From NCBI GenBank assembly GCA_964006375.1, contig OZ023265.1:118650858-118714857 (forward strand): a stretch of 64,000 bases of DNA. Reading direction: 5' to 3'. The notes beneath the pieces were generated by a model. The model did not search any database. It saw only the letters and a list, made by a program, of their open reading frames with translations, and had not been told where the DNA came from. Position numbers and translations under genes: made by a program. Shown here piece by piece: positions 12,001-20,056 of this stretch (position 1 is the stretch's first letter; each line of letters opens with the position of its first letter). The DNA is from Tillus elongatus (taxonomy: Eukaryota; Arthropoda; Insecta; Coleoptera; Cleridae).

Positions 12001-13888
12001 TAAAGTGCGATATATTATAATTTGCTGACTTAATTACAATTGCTCTTCTTTTACAAGCAGCAATTCATGATTCATTCAAAATTCGAAATGAGAGCCCGTG
12101 TAGCTAAAGAACATCTGCGACGGATTTAATTTCTGATTATTTATAACACCATAGAAATCACAAAATTTAATACTATACTTTTGACATTTCAAATTTCTTC
12201 TTCCCACATTATTGCTACGGATTCATTGCAGGCGAGAAATTAGATTATCATTCTTGAATTGCCTAAAACAATTTTTACACCCAAGCATTTTTGATTAAAT
12301 GTGGAAAGCAAAGGTACCACCGAAACAATTTCTGAGGAGCAATGTCGATTGTAGTATGAATAAAGGAGGCAGAGACCTCAAACCTTGGTCGTGTAGTCTA
12401 GGGAAGTAAGATTGAATGTGATAAATGAATCTCGTACATGCCAAACAATTCGTTTCGGGATAGAATCTAGGAAGCACAGGGTTTTATTTGGAACAGAATC
12501 GCAAAGATAAGAACAATATTCCAACTATGGACGGATCTGTGCTTTATAAGGCGCAAGAAACTGCTAGGGTAAAAGCAAACTGTCACGTTAATAAAAGCAG
12601 AAACCCTAACTTTATTGCTACTGACTTTTCAATAATGAGAACACGGAAATGCCAGCAGAGATCCCCTGCAATAGTAATACGAAATGTAGGGAGTGTGTGG
12701 ATTTTCTTGTCAGTATTTTTCCAGCCGTCTGAACGCCTGGGCCTTGTATGCCACTTTTCCTGGATTTCTCTGTTTTTGGGGCATTAGCATTACCAGATTA
12801 GCAGAGCCCCAGCTAAAATCTTAGACAAACCATCATTTAGGTAGCTAGTTACTGTGGCTCTCATTGATAAGGGGCTATAGTAGGAGATATTGAGCGAGTC
12901 GATTATAACCTACTGTGAAGAGTGCTATCATCAGCGAAGTTATGGATCGAATTGTTGGTTCTTTTATTTTATAATGACGAATTAATTCTTAAGCGTCACA
13001 GTTTCAAAATTTGATAGGCGGGAGCCAGTCTGAAAATTTGTAACGTCACTGCAAGGAATGGAATATCCTGTACTTGCAGGTCTCTACTAGGATGTAAAAA
13101 AATCACACAGTGCCTTACCTGCTTCCTAAATAAACATTTGAAATGATGTTTTTTGTTGTACAGTGTTTCTGGTGTTTACAGGATAAGCATGCTGCTAATA
13201 AAACTATCCTTTATACAATTCCTATACAGATGTAGACAAACCACAAAACCTATGCTATCTCCAAACGATATTGCTCCATCTACCTACTTCTATACTGACT
13301 TACTGCTCTCGCTTCTTTTGTATTTATATGTCTCCGCATACACCCTCTCCTATTACCTAGGCAAACTCATGATATCTTTTTTAATGACACTCACACCAAC
13401 CAACTCAGCTTTCCTGAACTTTCCACAACTTCTCTAACCATTTACATGCTTTCAGTGTTTCCAAATTATCTCAGCACACTTCGTTTTTAATAAACTTTTT
13501 CACTTTACACCGACTGAAAACCGTGTTATATCTCCAGAGCGACAGTATTTTAGAGCTACATAACAGTAGTCCGGGATGCAACCCACACTACAGCATTAAA
13601 TTGAACTATTTCAGCATTCGTATGGCAAACTCTGTGAAGCTTCAACTTCATAGTAACAGACAAATGAGCGTGTCGTTTTTAACAATCCGCCCATCGCATA
13701 TATTTATTATTTGAGCAACTAGCGTTTCCTTGCAAGAACTTAATATTTGTGTGGCTTACCCAATTACATAGCAGTACATTACGGTTTATTTTAATTTTTA
13801 ATTGTTTGAGATTTTTATTTTGCCAACTTTTGCTTTAATATTTGTGTGTGTGTGTGTGAGTGTGTGTGTGTGTGTGTGTGTGCGTGTA
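12001..13888. other. Intron sequence, nothing recognised
   Basis: Part of the large villin-like intron. Several open frames of 60-99 residues occur, but none shows a known motif or plausible composition. A (GT)n tract of about 45 bp lies at 13842-13885, next to the SINE. Confidence 0.5.
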
Positions 13889-14122
13889 TTTTGTTTCTTT
13901 AACGTCGGCCTATTTCCGCGACTATGGCCAATCACCGACGCCAGGGAGCAGTCCGAAGGGCGGAACGTGCAGACATTCAACTTGCTCAAATACAATGCCA
14001 GAACCTCGGTTGATGTTAATGTTACAGTTTGTACTGAAAAAGTGAAAGGAGTACCCTGGGATCGAACCCAGTACCCTTCGGTTCAGAGGCACACGTTCTT
14101 ACCCCTGAACCACCGAGGTTCC
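13889..14122 (-). mobile_element. tRNA-derived SINE, copy 1 (internally deleted)
   Basis: The - strand head reads GGTGGTTCAGGGGTAAGAAC (Pol III A box) and GGGTTCGATCCCAGG (B box), a tRNA-Gly-like start. A body shared with the copies at 40599-40932 and 58070-58336 follows (TATTTGAGCAAGTTGAATG, CTGCACGTTCCGCCCTTCGG, TTGGCCATAGTCGCGG). Compared with copy 2 about 100 bp are missing after CGCCCTTCGGA. It lies next to a (GT)n tract and ends 28 bp from the target duplication of the virus-like element. Confidence 0.8.
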
Positions 14123-14150
14123 TCAATAAAAAAAACTATAAACATGTTGT

Positions 14151-14156
14151 TTGAAT
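14151..14156. other. Target-site duplication, left (TTGAAT)
   Basis: TTGAAT lies immediately outside the left end of the terminal inverted repeat and is repeated exactly at 22651-22656 outside the right end. Maverick/Polinton integrases typically make 6-bp duplications. Confidence 0.85.
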
Positions 14157-14200
14157 AGTAGATAGTGCGCCACCTGGGCCCACCCCCTCCACTTTTTTCT

Positions 14201-14231
14201 GCGCATGCGTGATGACGTCACGCGCATGCGC
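14201..14231. promoter_or_regulatory. CRE/NRF1-like palindrome in left terminal repeat
   Basis: GCGCATGCG and GCGCATGCGC flank a perfect TGACGTCA. The outer halves match the NRF-1 core (GCGCATGCGC) and the centre is the cAMP-response element. The same block is at 22575-22605. It could be a promoter or protein-binding site of the element; function is inferred from motif likeness only. Confidence 0.45.
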
Positions 14232-14244
14232 TGTGAGGTGTAAG

Positions 14245-14330
14245 TTGACAGCTGACCTGTCAGTGTTGACAGGTGTCAGATGTCACTGACCTGACAGCTG
14301 TCAGCTGTCAGTTGTCATATGTCAGATGAC
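14245..14330. repeat. TGACA/TGTCA pentamer array, left
   Basis: About a dozen TGACA or TGTCA pentamers within 86 bp, many forming TGACAGCTGTCA-type palindromes. The mirror array is at 22471-22565. The core CAGCTGTC recurs in the central minisatellite (18124-18583), which suggests one binding protein for ends and centre. Confidence 0.6.
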
Positions 14331-14964
14331 GTAACATCCAAGATGGCTGTCATAGACAGCCGCAACCCGGGTCTCTATGGAACTGTCTTATGTCAGATGT
14401 TCCGTCTGACCTGTCCAGAGAGATGGCTACAAGTCAGGTTAGACGTCTTGTGATGACGTAAGATGTTCCGTCTGACCTGTGTCCATAGATATCTACAAGT
14501 CAGGTCTCCATGTGTGTGTGTGTTTGTCGAATACCATTTGTCTGATTGTTTATTAAGGTTATGTATGTGTTGTATGACAGAAGCATGCTTATTACCAGCC
14601 ATCCGATTGTTTATTGAGGTTATGTTCACACACACACACACACGTGTTGATTACCAGTCATTTGATTGTTTATTAAGGTTATGTTTGTATTTATTATGTC
14701 GTCAACGTGCTATCTGTTTGTTTATTAAGGTTATGTATGTATTTGTTTATTAAGGTTATGTTCGCACACACGTGTTGATTACCAATCATCTGTTTGTTTA
14801 TTAAGGTTATGTTTGTATTTGTTTATTAAAGTTAGGTGTTCGTAAACACACACACACAGCTGTTTGTTGTTTATTGTGTGTGTGTGGTAAGATGTGTTGA
14901 AGTTTGTTAGGGTATTTCGTTTTTGGCGGGAAATTTGAATTTGTTTGAAAATTAGTGTCTGTTA

Positions 14965-15063
14965 TGTCCAGAGATCTGACTCATCGAGCTAGGGAACATT
15001 CTATTTGTAAAGTTGTAGAGTGGGAGAATATTCCCTAGCTCGAGGGGAGAGATCTGTTGGACA
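14965..15063. repeat. Imperfect hairpin in left arm
   Basis: The arms 14965-14996 and 15031-15063 share TGTCCA, AGATCT and TCGAGCTAGGGAA in inverted order around a ~34-base loop. There is no counterpart in the right arm. It could be a cruciform, an RNA structure or a small nested inverted repeat. Confidence 0.55.
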
Positions 15064-15149
15064 CAATCATTCGGTTTAGCACACACATACATATATGAGG
15101 AAGATATATAGCGGGTAATTTGAAATATGATTTTGATTTGAAATATGAT

Positions 15150-15310
15150 TTTTGAAAGAAAAGCATTCGCCTGAAATTAGATTTGAATTAGATTTGAACC
15201 CCGACCATACAGCTTACTAAGATTTGCAACGTCCCTAAACCGATTATGCTAGCCAGACACACGGTGAAAGTTTGTTCGCAGTGGTATATATAAAACAAAA
15301 CCTGTTACAT
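15150..15310 (-). repeat. Subterminal tRNA-like repeat, left copy
   Basis: On the - strand a TTTTATATATA box is followed by CGAACAAACTTT, TGGCTAGCATAATCGG (A-box-like), GGTTTAGGGAC, and GGGTTCAAATC (fits the B box GWTCRANNC) before CAGGCGAATGCTTTTCTTT. It is an inverted copy of 21715-21890. I could not fold a convincing cloverleaf, so it is not called a tRNA gene. Confidence 0.5.
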
Positions 15311-15721
15311 ATGATAATTTAAAAACGAGTTTATCAGGCTGATGAGTGTGTGTGTTTGGGCAGATGGTATCTCTATTACATTTCAATTGTAACCTAATAG
15401 GTACGGTAATTTTAAAACAATGGGTATATTTTATAGTAAAAAGATATTTAAACACGTTCCAATTTACATATCTAATATCAAATTCTAAAAACAAAAACGT
15501 TTGAAGTAAACTATTAATAACAAAACGTATTTACATGTAGATATGCTAATGAATTTGTTTAATAGGGTAATAAAACTGAGACCGGGTTTTATGTAGGCTT
15601 GTTTGTTTATGTTAGTGTTTTCCTATTAGAATGAATCTGAATTTATATAGGGAGTGATCAAAAAAAAAACACAAGTAACAAAACTCGATTTAAAACAAGA
15701 AAACTAAACTTTGATATACGA

Positions 15722-15840
15722 GGATTGTTTGATAAGTATTGTTTGAATGCAAACATAAATAATATAAGAGTGTACTTACATACAGCAAGAGACGTCATAC
15801 ATGTTTCACTGCTTAACACACACACTAACGTATGTTGAGG
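15722..15840 (-). repeat. Subterminal repeat unit, left
   Basis: The - strand holds TATTTGAATGC-type sequence then GAGTGTACTTACATACA and CAAGAGACGTCAT in inverted order relative to 21540-21660 and 22005-22120 on the right arm. It extends the symmetry of the element beyond the terminal repeat. Confidence 0.5.
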
Positions 15841-15990
15841 TCTTGAATGGGTTGTTTGAAAGCATAGAACACACACACACACACATAGGTCATGACTGCA
15901 CGAAGGCTTTGCTTAGACTGACAGACAGAAAGGGGTTAATCAAAAAGCAACAAAATAAAAATAAAACAACTGATTTACATACAATAAAAA

Positions 15991-15996
15991 TTTATT
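15991..15996 (-). terminator. Poly(A) signal downstream of the capsid-like module
   Basis: AATAAA on the - strand lies 49 bases beyond the stop codon at 16045. It fits the 3' end of a Pol II transcript covering the two - strand genes. Confidence 0.5.
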
Positions 15997-16044
15997 AGGA
16001 TTAATTAAGTTGTACATATTGATACATAAAATGACATACTATTA

Positions 16045-17295
16045 TTACATAATGGCTCTAACGATACCCGTTAGAGGTTTATATTCCATTACACTGTCAT
16101 GAATAACCAAACAATAAACACGCGTATTCTTTGGGAAGTTGGCGTGACTCATAAACTCCACCTTAATGTCCACCGTTGAAGACTTGATTGACTCGTTCTG
16201 GTGCTGACAGTCAATCACAAATAGAGCTCGGTCTTTAAACTCGTCATAATTCAAGATAGGCTCCGACATGTTTTTATAACAGAAGCTTTTTTGAAAATCT
16301 GTATACATGCTATAGGCTTCTGCATATTTCGATTTCTCAAAATCCATATTCATAGATTCATAAGGGTAGCATTCTGAATTTAGAAACACTCGGAGGTCCA
16401 ACATACCAATGTTATCGAAATAGTCTGGCCTCTTCTTCACGTTGTCCTTACGATCTGTTTGAAATGCTATAATCACATATCGAGGTCTTTCCAAGTTGGT
16501 TGCAGTTTTAACAGCCCACACATCTCTGTTGATATCTCTGAGCGCTGGTAACTCATATATGTCCCATTTGCGGTATGCGAGAAATATAGAGGTGTCTTTT
16601 GCTATTTTATCCATCAGTTACAATTTCATTTTATCATTGGGAAAGACATGTTTTACCTTTAAAAACATATTGGTTACGGTAATTTTTGCTCGTGCCGTAC
16701 CTGTGCTGTAATAGCCGTTGGAATCGTTTCGACTTCTTGTAAAGCGGAAAGTATGTTTGCCACAGAGAACTCCTTTGAAATGATGAAAGAAACTGAAGAG
16801 GAACCAAACAGGTATGAGCATGTGAAACTTGTTATCATTTAAGGTGATGTGCTCCGACGACACATTCAGTCCGGCGTTGCTAAGAGATTGGGCTTCATTC
16901 TTACTGAACGATAGCAGACTTTTGATGAGTGTTGTGGTGTAGGGGTCTCGCACTCGTTCCACTTCCTTGTTATTTAACTCATAGGTCATTGATTCAAACA
17001 GAGCTGCTCCTCCATTATTTGACAGATAACAAGCACCAGTGGCATTTTGGATTGCTACAGGTTCCAGAACACCTTCGATTATTAGAGCTGACTCGGCCAG
17101 ACATACGAACGCATCTTGTTGGTTGATGGCTATTTCAATTTCATCGCTGTTACCAAACGATTTAGTTGGTGAATAGTAAGAGCGCAGCTCTTCTCGATCG
17201 ATGCCATCATCAAACACGGGGTCTTTGAATATTTCTGACTCAACTGAATTTGTTGTGGTAGATGCACTTGCTTTTATATCCTTAAAGACCAACAT
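16045..17295 (-). pseudogene. Putative major-capsid-like protein, split by an in-frame TAA
   Basis: One reading frame of about 417 codons interrupted by a single TAA at 16618-16620; the frame is unchanged on both sides. The first part (from ATG 17295, 225 residues) contains NNGGAALFESMTYELN and LLSFSKNEAQS. The second (16617-16045, 190 codons) contains RKWDIYELPALR, RPRYVIIAFQTDRK, VFLNSECYPYESMNMDF and NTRVYCLVIH. Composition is beta-rich with short loops. From memory, such paired genes recur as uncharacterised proteins in arthropod and cnidarian genomes. Size (~415 residues), beta content and the Polinton-type ends make a double-jelly-roll major capsid protein my best guess. It begins one base after the stop of the upstream gene (TAGTATG). 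This copy probably makes a truncated product unless the stop is read through. Confidence 0.6.
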
Positions 17296-17296
17296 A

Positions 17297-18121
17297 CTAA
17301 GCAACTTTTATAAGTTTCAAGCGAACAGACACCTCTTCACCTTGAAAGTTGACAGGAACTGAATCTTGGTCGACGATGTCGATGCTTATATTGGAAATCT
17401 CTTGCTTGTTCACCGGCAAGTAAATTAAATTTTTAGGTTCTATGTCAATTGCGTAGCCAGGATCAACCATCGGAGCAAACTCATACAGCGTATGTGAAGG
17501 TTGTCCGTTATAATAGGAACCAGACACAATATTGGTTTCTATGCGAATCTGTCTAACATCCACTATTTCAACAGGTAAATCAGATTCATAAAAGGTGTCC
17601 GGCTGAAGAACTTGTTTTGAAAAGCTCAACATTCGCCCAATCGAACCATCAAATTCAAAACTGACATTTGTATAACACTTTAGTCTACATTTGATGGTGT
17701 TCGGATTAGGTCTCAGAATCAGAGCCTGTTGCTTTTGTTCGTGTGTTGCTGTAGCACCAACAAGTTCATTTTGAAGTAACTCTTCCAAGTGTGTTATTTC
17801 ATAAGCACCGGTGGGTATCGTGATGGTTCGCCAACCGGGTCCTTCTTTTACATGAAATTTGTTTTTACCTTCATAGATGTTGGGTATGTTGTTGTAGGTG
17901 TGAAAGCCTATCAAGGCAACAGCATAATTACCATCCAAAACAATTGGTGGATGGTAGTCTGACGACAGATGGGAGCTGCGGTCTTTCAACACAAAGGTGT
18001 GCGCCATGACTGATACACACAGGCTACTGTTTGAGTCTTTTATTGCAATGGTTTTTACAGATACAACCCATAACCGTTGCGCTGTTTCTTGAGATACATG
18101 CCTTTGCCCAGTCTCTTGCAT
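17297..18121 (-). CDS. Putative minor-capsid/penton-like protein
   Basis: An intact frame of 274 codons from ATG 18121. An internal ATG at 18007, which gives 236 residues starting MAHTFVLKD, is the more natural start because the first 38 residues look like leader sequence. Visible motifs are YHPPIVLDGNYAVALIGF, TYNNIPNI, RTITIPTGAYEI, IRIETNIVSGSYYNG, EFAPMVDPGY, LIYLPVNKQEI and IVDQDSVPVNFQGEEVSV. It is almost entirely beta-strand-like with no signal peptide or membrane segment. It lies directly upstream of the larger capsid-like gene with one base between stop and next start. A single-jelly-roll penton-like role is inferred from size, context and strand content, not from a proven match. Confidence 0.6.
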   Translation of the reverse strand: MQETGQRHVSQETAQRLWVVSVKTIAIKDSNSSLCVSVMAHTFVLKDRSSHLSSDYHPPIVLDGNYAVALIGFHTYNNIPNIYEGKNKFHVKEGPGWRTITIPTGAYEITHLEELLQNELVGATATHEQKQQALILRPNPNTIKCRLKCYTNVSFEFDGSIGRMLSFSKQVLQPDTFYESDLPVEIVDVRQIRIETNIVSGSYYNGQPSHTLYEFAPMVDPGYAIDIEPKNLIYLPVNKQEISNISIDIVDQDSVPVNFQGEEVSVRLKLIKVA

Positions 18122-18123
18122 TT

Positions 18124-18583
18124 TGGCTGTCTAACAGCTGTCTAACAGCTGTCATACAGCTGTCTAACAGCTGTCATACAGCTGTCTAACAGCTGTCTAA
18201 CAGCTGTCTAACAGCTGTCTAACAGCTGTCTAACAGCTGTCTAACAGCTGTCATACAGCTGTCTAACAGCTGTCATACAGCTGTCTAACAGCTGTCATAC
18301 AGATGTCTAACACAGCTGTCTAACAGCTGTCATACAGCTGTCTAACAGCTGTCATACAGTTGTCTAACAGCTGTCATACAGCTGTCTAACAGCTGTCTAA
18401 CACAGCTGTCATACAGCTGTCTAACAGCTGTTAGACAGCTGTCTAACACAGCTGTCTAACACACAGCTGTCTAACACACAGCTGTCTAACACACAGCTGT
18501 CTAACACACAGCTGTCTAACACACAGCTGTCTAACACACAGCTGTCTAACACACAGCTGTCTAACACACAGCTGTCTAACAAG
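18124..18583. repeat. Central CAGCTG minisatellite between divergent modules
   Basis: Part one (18124-18435) alternates 11-bp units CTGTCTAACAG and CTGTCATACAG. Part two (18436-18583) is about nine copies of a 15-bp unit built on ACACAGCTGTCTAAC. Every unit regenerates the palindrome CAGCTG. It occupies the gap between the - strand capsid-like pair and the + strand module, where a bidirectional promoter or replication site would be expected. ORFs reading VRQLC or VLDSC repeats are artefacts of this tract. Confidence 0.85.
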
Positions 18584-18713
18584 ACAGATGGATATCGTGA
18601 TAAATAAGAAGACATGTACCGTGACTGAGTCAGTATATGTTAAACCACCACACAACCTGTATCGCTCAAACAAATGATTAGACCGGCTGGTAACACTGAC
18701 CAGTTGTAGCACA

Positions 18714-19646
18714 ATGGAAGTGTTGGGTAAGGAAGAGCGAAAAGTTAAGAAAAGGATTTTACAACTTGCTGACAATATTCGAAAAAAACATTTAATGCTT
18801 AAACTTAACAGAGCCGAGAATGATGATGCTCTGCAACGTTTATATAATCCACTTGTTGAGCCCCTAAGTGAAATATCTAAAAACACAGCAGCACTGCAGC
18901 AGCAGCAGCAGCAGCCCCCGCAACCACCAAAGGCTGAACAAATCAAAGACGAAGTCGATATACCAGAAACGAAACCCCAAGTACAGTTCCTTAAAGACCA
19001 TGAAGTTTTTGAAGCTGAACCAAGGGAAGAGGCTGAGGAGACAAGTTCCGATGAGGATATCCCAACATTTGAAGAGCTTGAGGCAGACCTACAAACTGTC
19101 ACATCCAACCCTGCATATCAAGAATTTTTGGAGCAATATCCTGAACGAGTTCGATATTATGTAGACAAGTATTTTACTGAACCACCAAGGCTCGCTACCA
19201 TTGATCAAACGTATGGTGCTCGCTACGCTAAAGATACCGGTAGCTGGAGTGTTGGTAACAAACACTTAGACTTTACTGATGCTGAGATTCAACTGGGCCA
19301 AAGGAGATACCCACAAACACAAGGTTTGCTAGAATTGTTATTTATGAAAAGACCCCGGGGGTATACTTATGACGATCTTCAACACTATAGAGATATTCTA
19401 GAAGCAACTAGTGTGCATAAAATGAACTATGATCCTAACGCCCGAACCAAGGGTTGTTCCTCTGAAAAGTATCTGACTCTAATAAAACCAGTGATAAATC
19501 CACGAGGTCGTAGATCCTCAACTCCTCAAGGTTTTGGTTACACCTACGAGGAAGACGATGACGACAGCAACGTCAGACATCTTAACAAAAACAAAAGACT
19601 GAACTTAAAACTCACAGTGATAAGAGCAGCGATAGCAACGGCATGA
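18714..19646 (+). CDS. Conserved virus-like element protein, function unknown; probable C-terminal frameshift
   Basis: A 310-codon frame from ATG 18714. Residues ~1-45 are a basic helical segment. At ~60-80 there is a poly-Gln/Pro stretch, then an acidic linker. At ~140-260 there is a compact domain with RYYVDKYF, YGARYAKDTGSWSVGN, QLGQRRYPQTQGLLELLF, RPRGYTYDDLQHYRDI and HKMNYDPNARTKG. From memory this resembles a domain of unknown function (recalled as DUF8207, unverified) common in proteins of this kind of element. The last ~20 residues after the acidic run look out of character. In the +2 frame, coding-like sequence continues through the overlapping ORF 19643-19846, so a frameshift near 19560-19610 is likely. 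It could be a scaffold or packaging protein; that is speculative. Confidence 0.6.
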   Translation: MEVLGKEERKVKKRILQLADNIRKKHLMLKLNRAENDDALQRLYNPLVEPLSEISKNTAALQQQQQQPPQPPKAEQIKDEVDIPETKPQVQFLKDHEVFEAEPREEAEETSSDEDIPTFEELEADLQTVTSNPAYQEFLEQYPERVRYYVDKYFTEPPRLATIDQTYGARYAKDTGSWSVGNKHLDFTDAEIQLGQRRYPQTQGLLELLFMKRPRGYTYDDLQHYRDILEATSVHKMNYDPNARTKGCSSEKYLTLIKPVINPRGRRSSTPQGFGYTYEEDDDDSNVRHLNKNKRLNLKLTVIRAAIATA

Positions 19647-19846
19647 GCCCTAACAACAACATCAGCACCAACAACTATATGATACAAAATAACAAACAAA
19701 TAGCCTATGTGTATTGGAATGACATAAACGAGTTGGTTGACAGACTTAGACTTTTAGTGGCTTCCCAAGTTGCAGGTAATAATGCTCATAACAACGAAAT
19801 TCAGTCAATCTTGGAAGAACTAAAAGAAGCTAGTGTTATCACCTAG
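19643..19846 (+). CDS. Small downstream ORF or displaced C-terminus of the preceding gene
   Basis: 67 codons. It starts in an ATGA overlap with the stop of the 310-codon gene. Contents: an Asn-rich linker (SPNNNISTNNY), then YVYWNDINELVDRLRLL, VASQVAGNNAHNNEI and LEELKEA, a helical pattern. Open, hydrophilic, coding-like sequence extends upstream in this frame past the ATG, so I favour it being the original C-terminal end of the upstream protein separated by a 1-base shift. Termination-reinitiation or programmed frameshifting are alternatives. AATAAA at 19979 could polyadenylate the transcript. Confidence 0.5.
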   Translation: MSPNNNISTNNYMIQNNKQIAYVYWNDINELVDRLRLLVASQVAGNNAHNNEIQSILEELKEASVIT

Positions 19847-19978
19847 TAAGCCCACAGCCATGAAGAGACACCAACGACAACAACAACAACAACAGCACCA
19901 ACGCAACACTGAACCATCTAATGTTAATAATTCTATAAATGTATTCCAACAAAGAGTTTACATACTGTACTTAGAATC

Positions 19979-19984
19979 AAATAA
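19979..19984 (+). terminator. Poly(A) signal of the + module
   Basis: AATAAA lies 133 bases after the last stop of the + module, just before the convergent KilA-N gene. Confidence 0.5.
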
Positions 19985-20056
19985 AAGTCTTTGTTAAAAT
20001 TACTGTGTTTTTATTTTGTAATACAATTAAAAAGTATGTCTTAAAGCAATAATATC

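Larger units (their letters stand above)
14157..14697 (+). repeat. Left terminal inverted repeat
   Basis: About 540 bp, matching the reverse complement of 22111-22650 with only scattered differences: a 5-bp indel near 14333, a few substitutions and (CA)n length changes. Homology stops near GTTTGTATTTATTATG. Within it are a CRE/NRF1-like palindrome (14201-14231), a TGACA/TGTCA array (14245-14330), two copies of GATGTTCCGTCTGACCTG, and repeats of GATTGTTTATTAAGGTTATG that continue beyond the inverted repeat to about 14830. Confidence 0.9.

Noticed and set aside
13153..13437. 94-codon hydrophobic ORF as a membrane protein gene
   Set aside because: Isolated in an intron, with no family likeness and no promoter or partner exon.
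15150..15310. tRNA gene
   Set aside because: The boxes fit, but I could not pair the acceptor and T stems and the box spacing is too long. Kept only as a tRNA-like repeat.
18124..18583. CRISPR-like spaced repeats
   Set aside because: Units of 11-15 bp are contiguous with no unique spacers, in a eukaryotic context; this is a minisatellite.
18421..19108. Long - strand frames with VRQLC or VLDSC repeats
   Set aside because: They are translations of the central minisatellite and of the antisense of the + strand gene at 18714.
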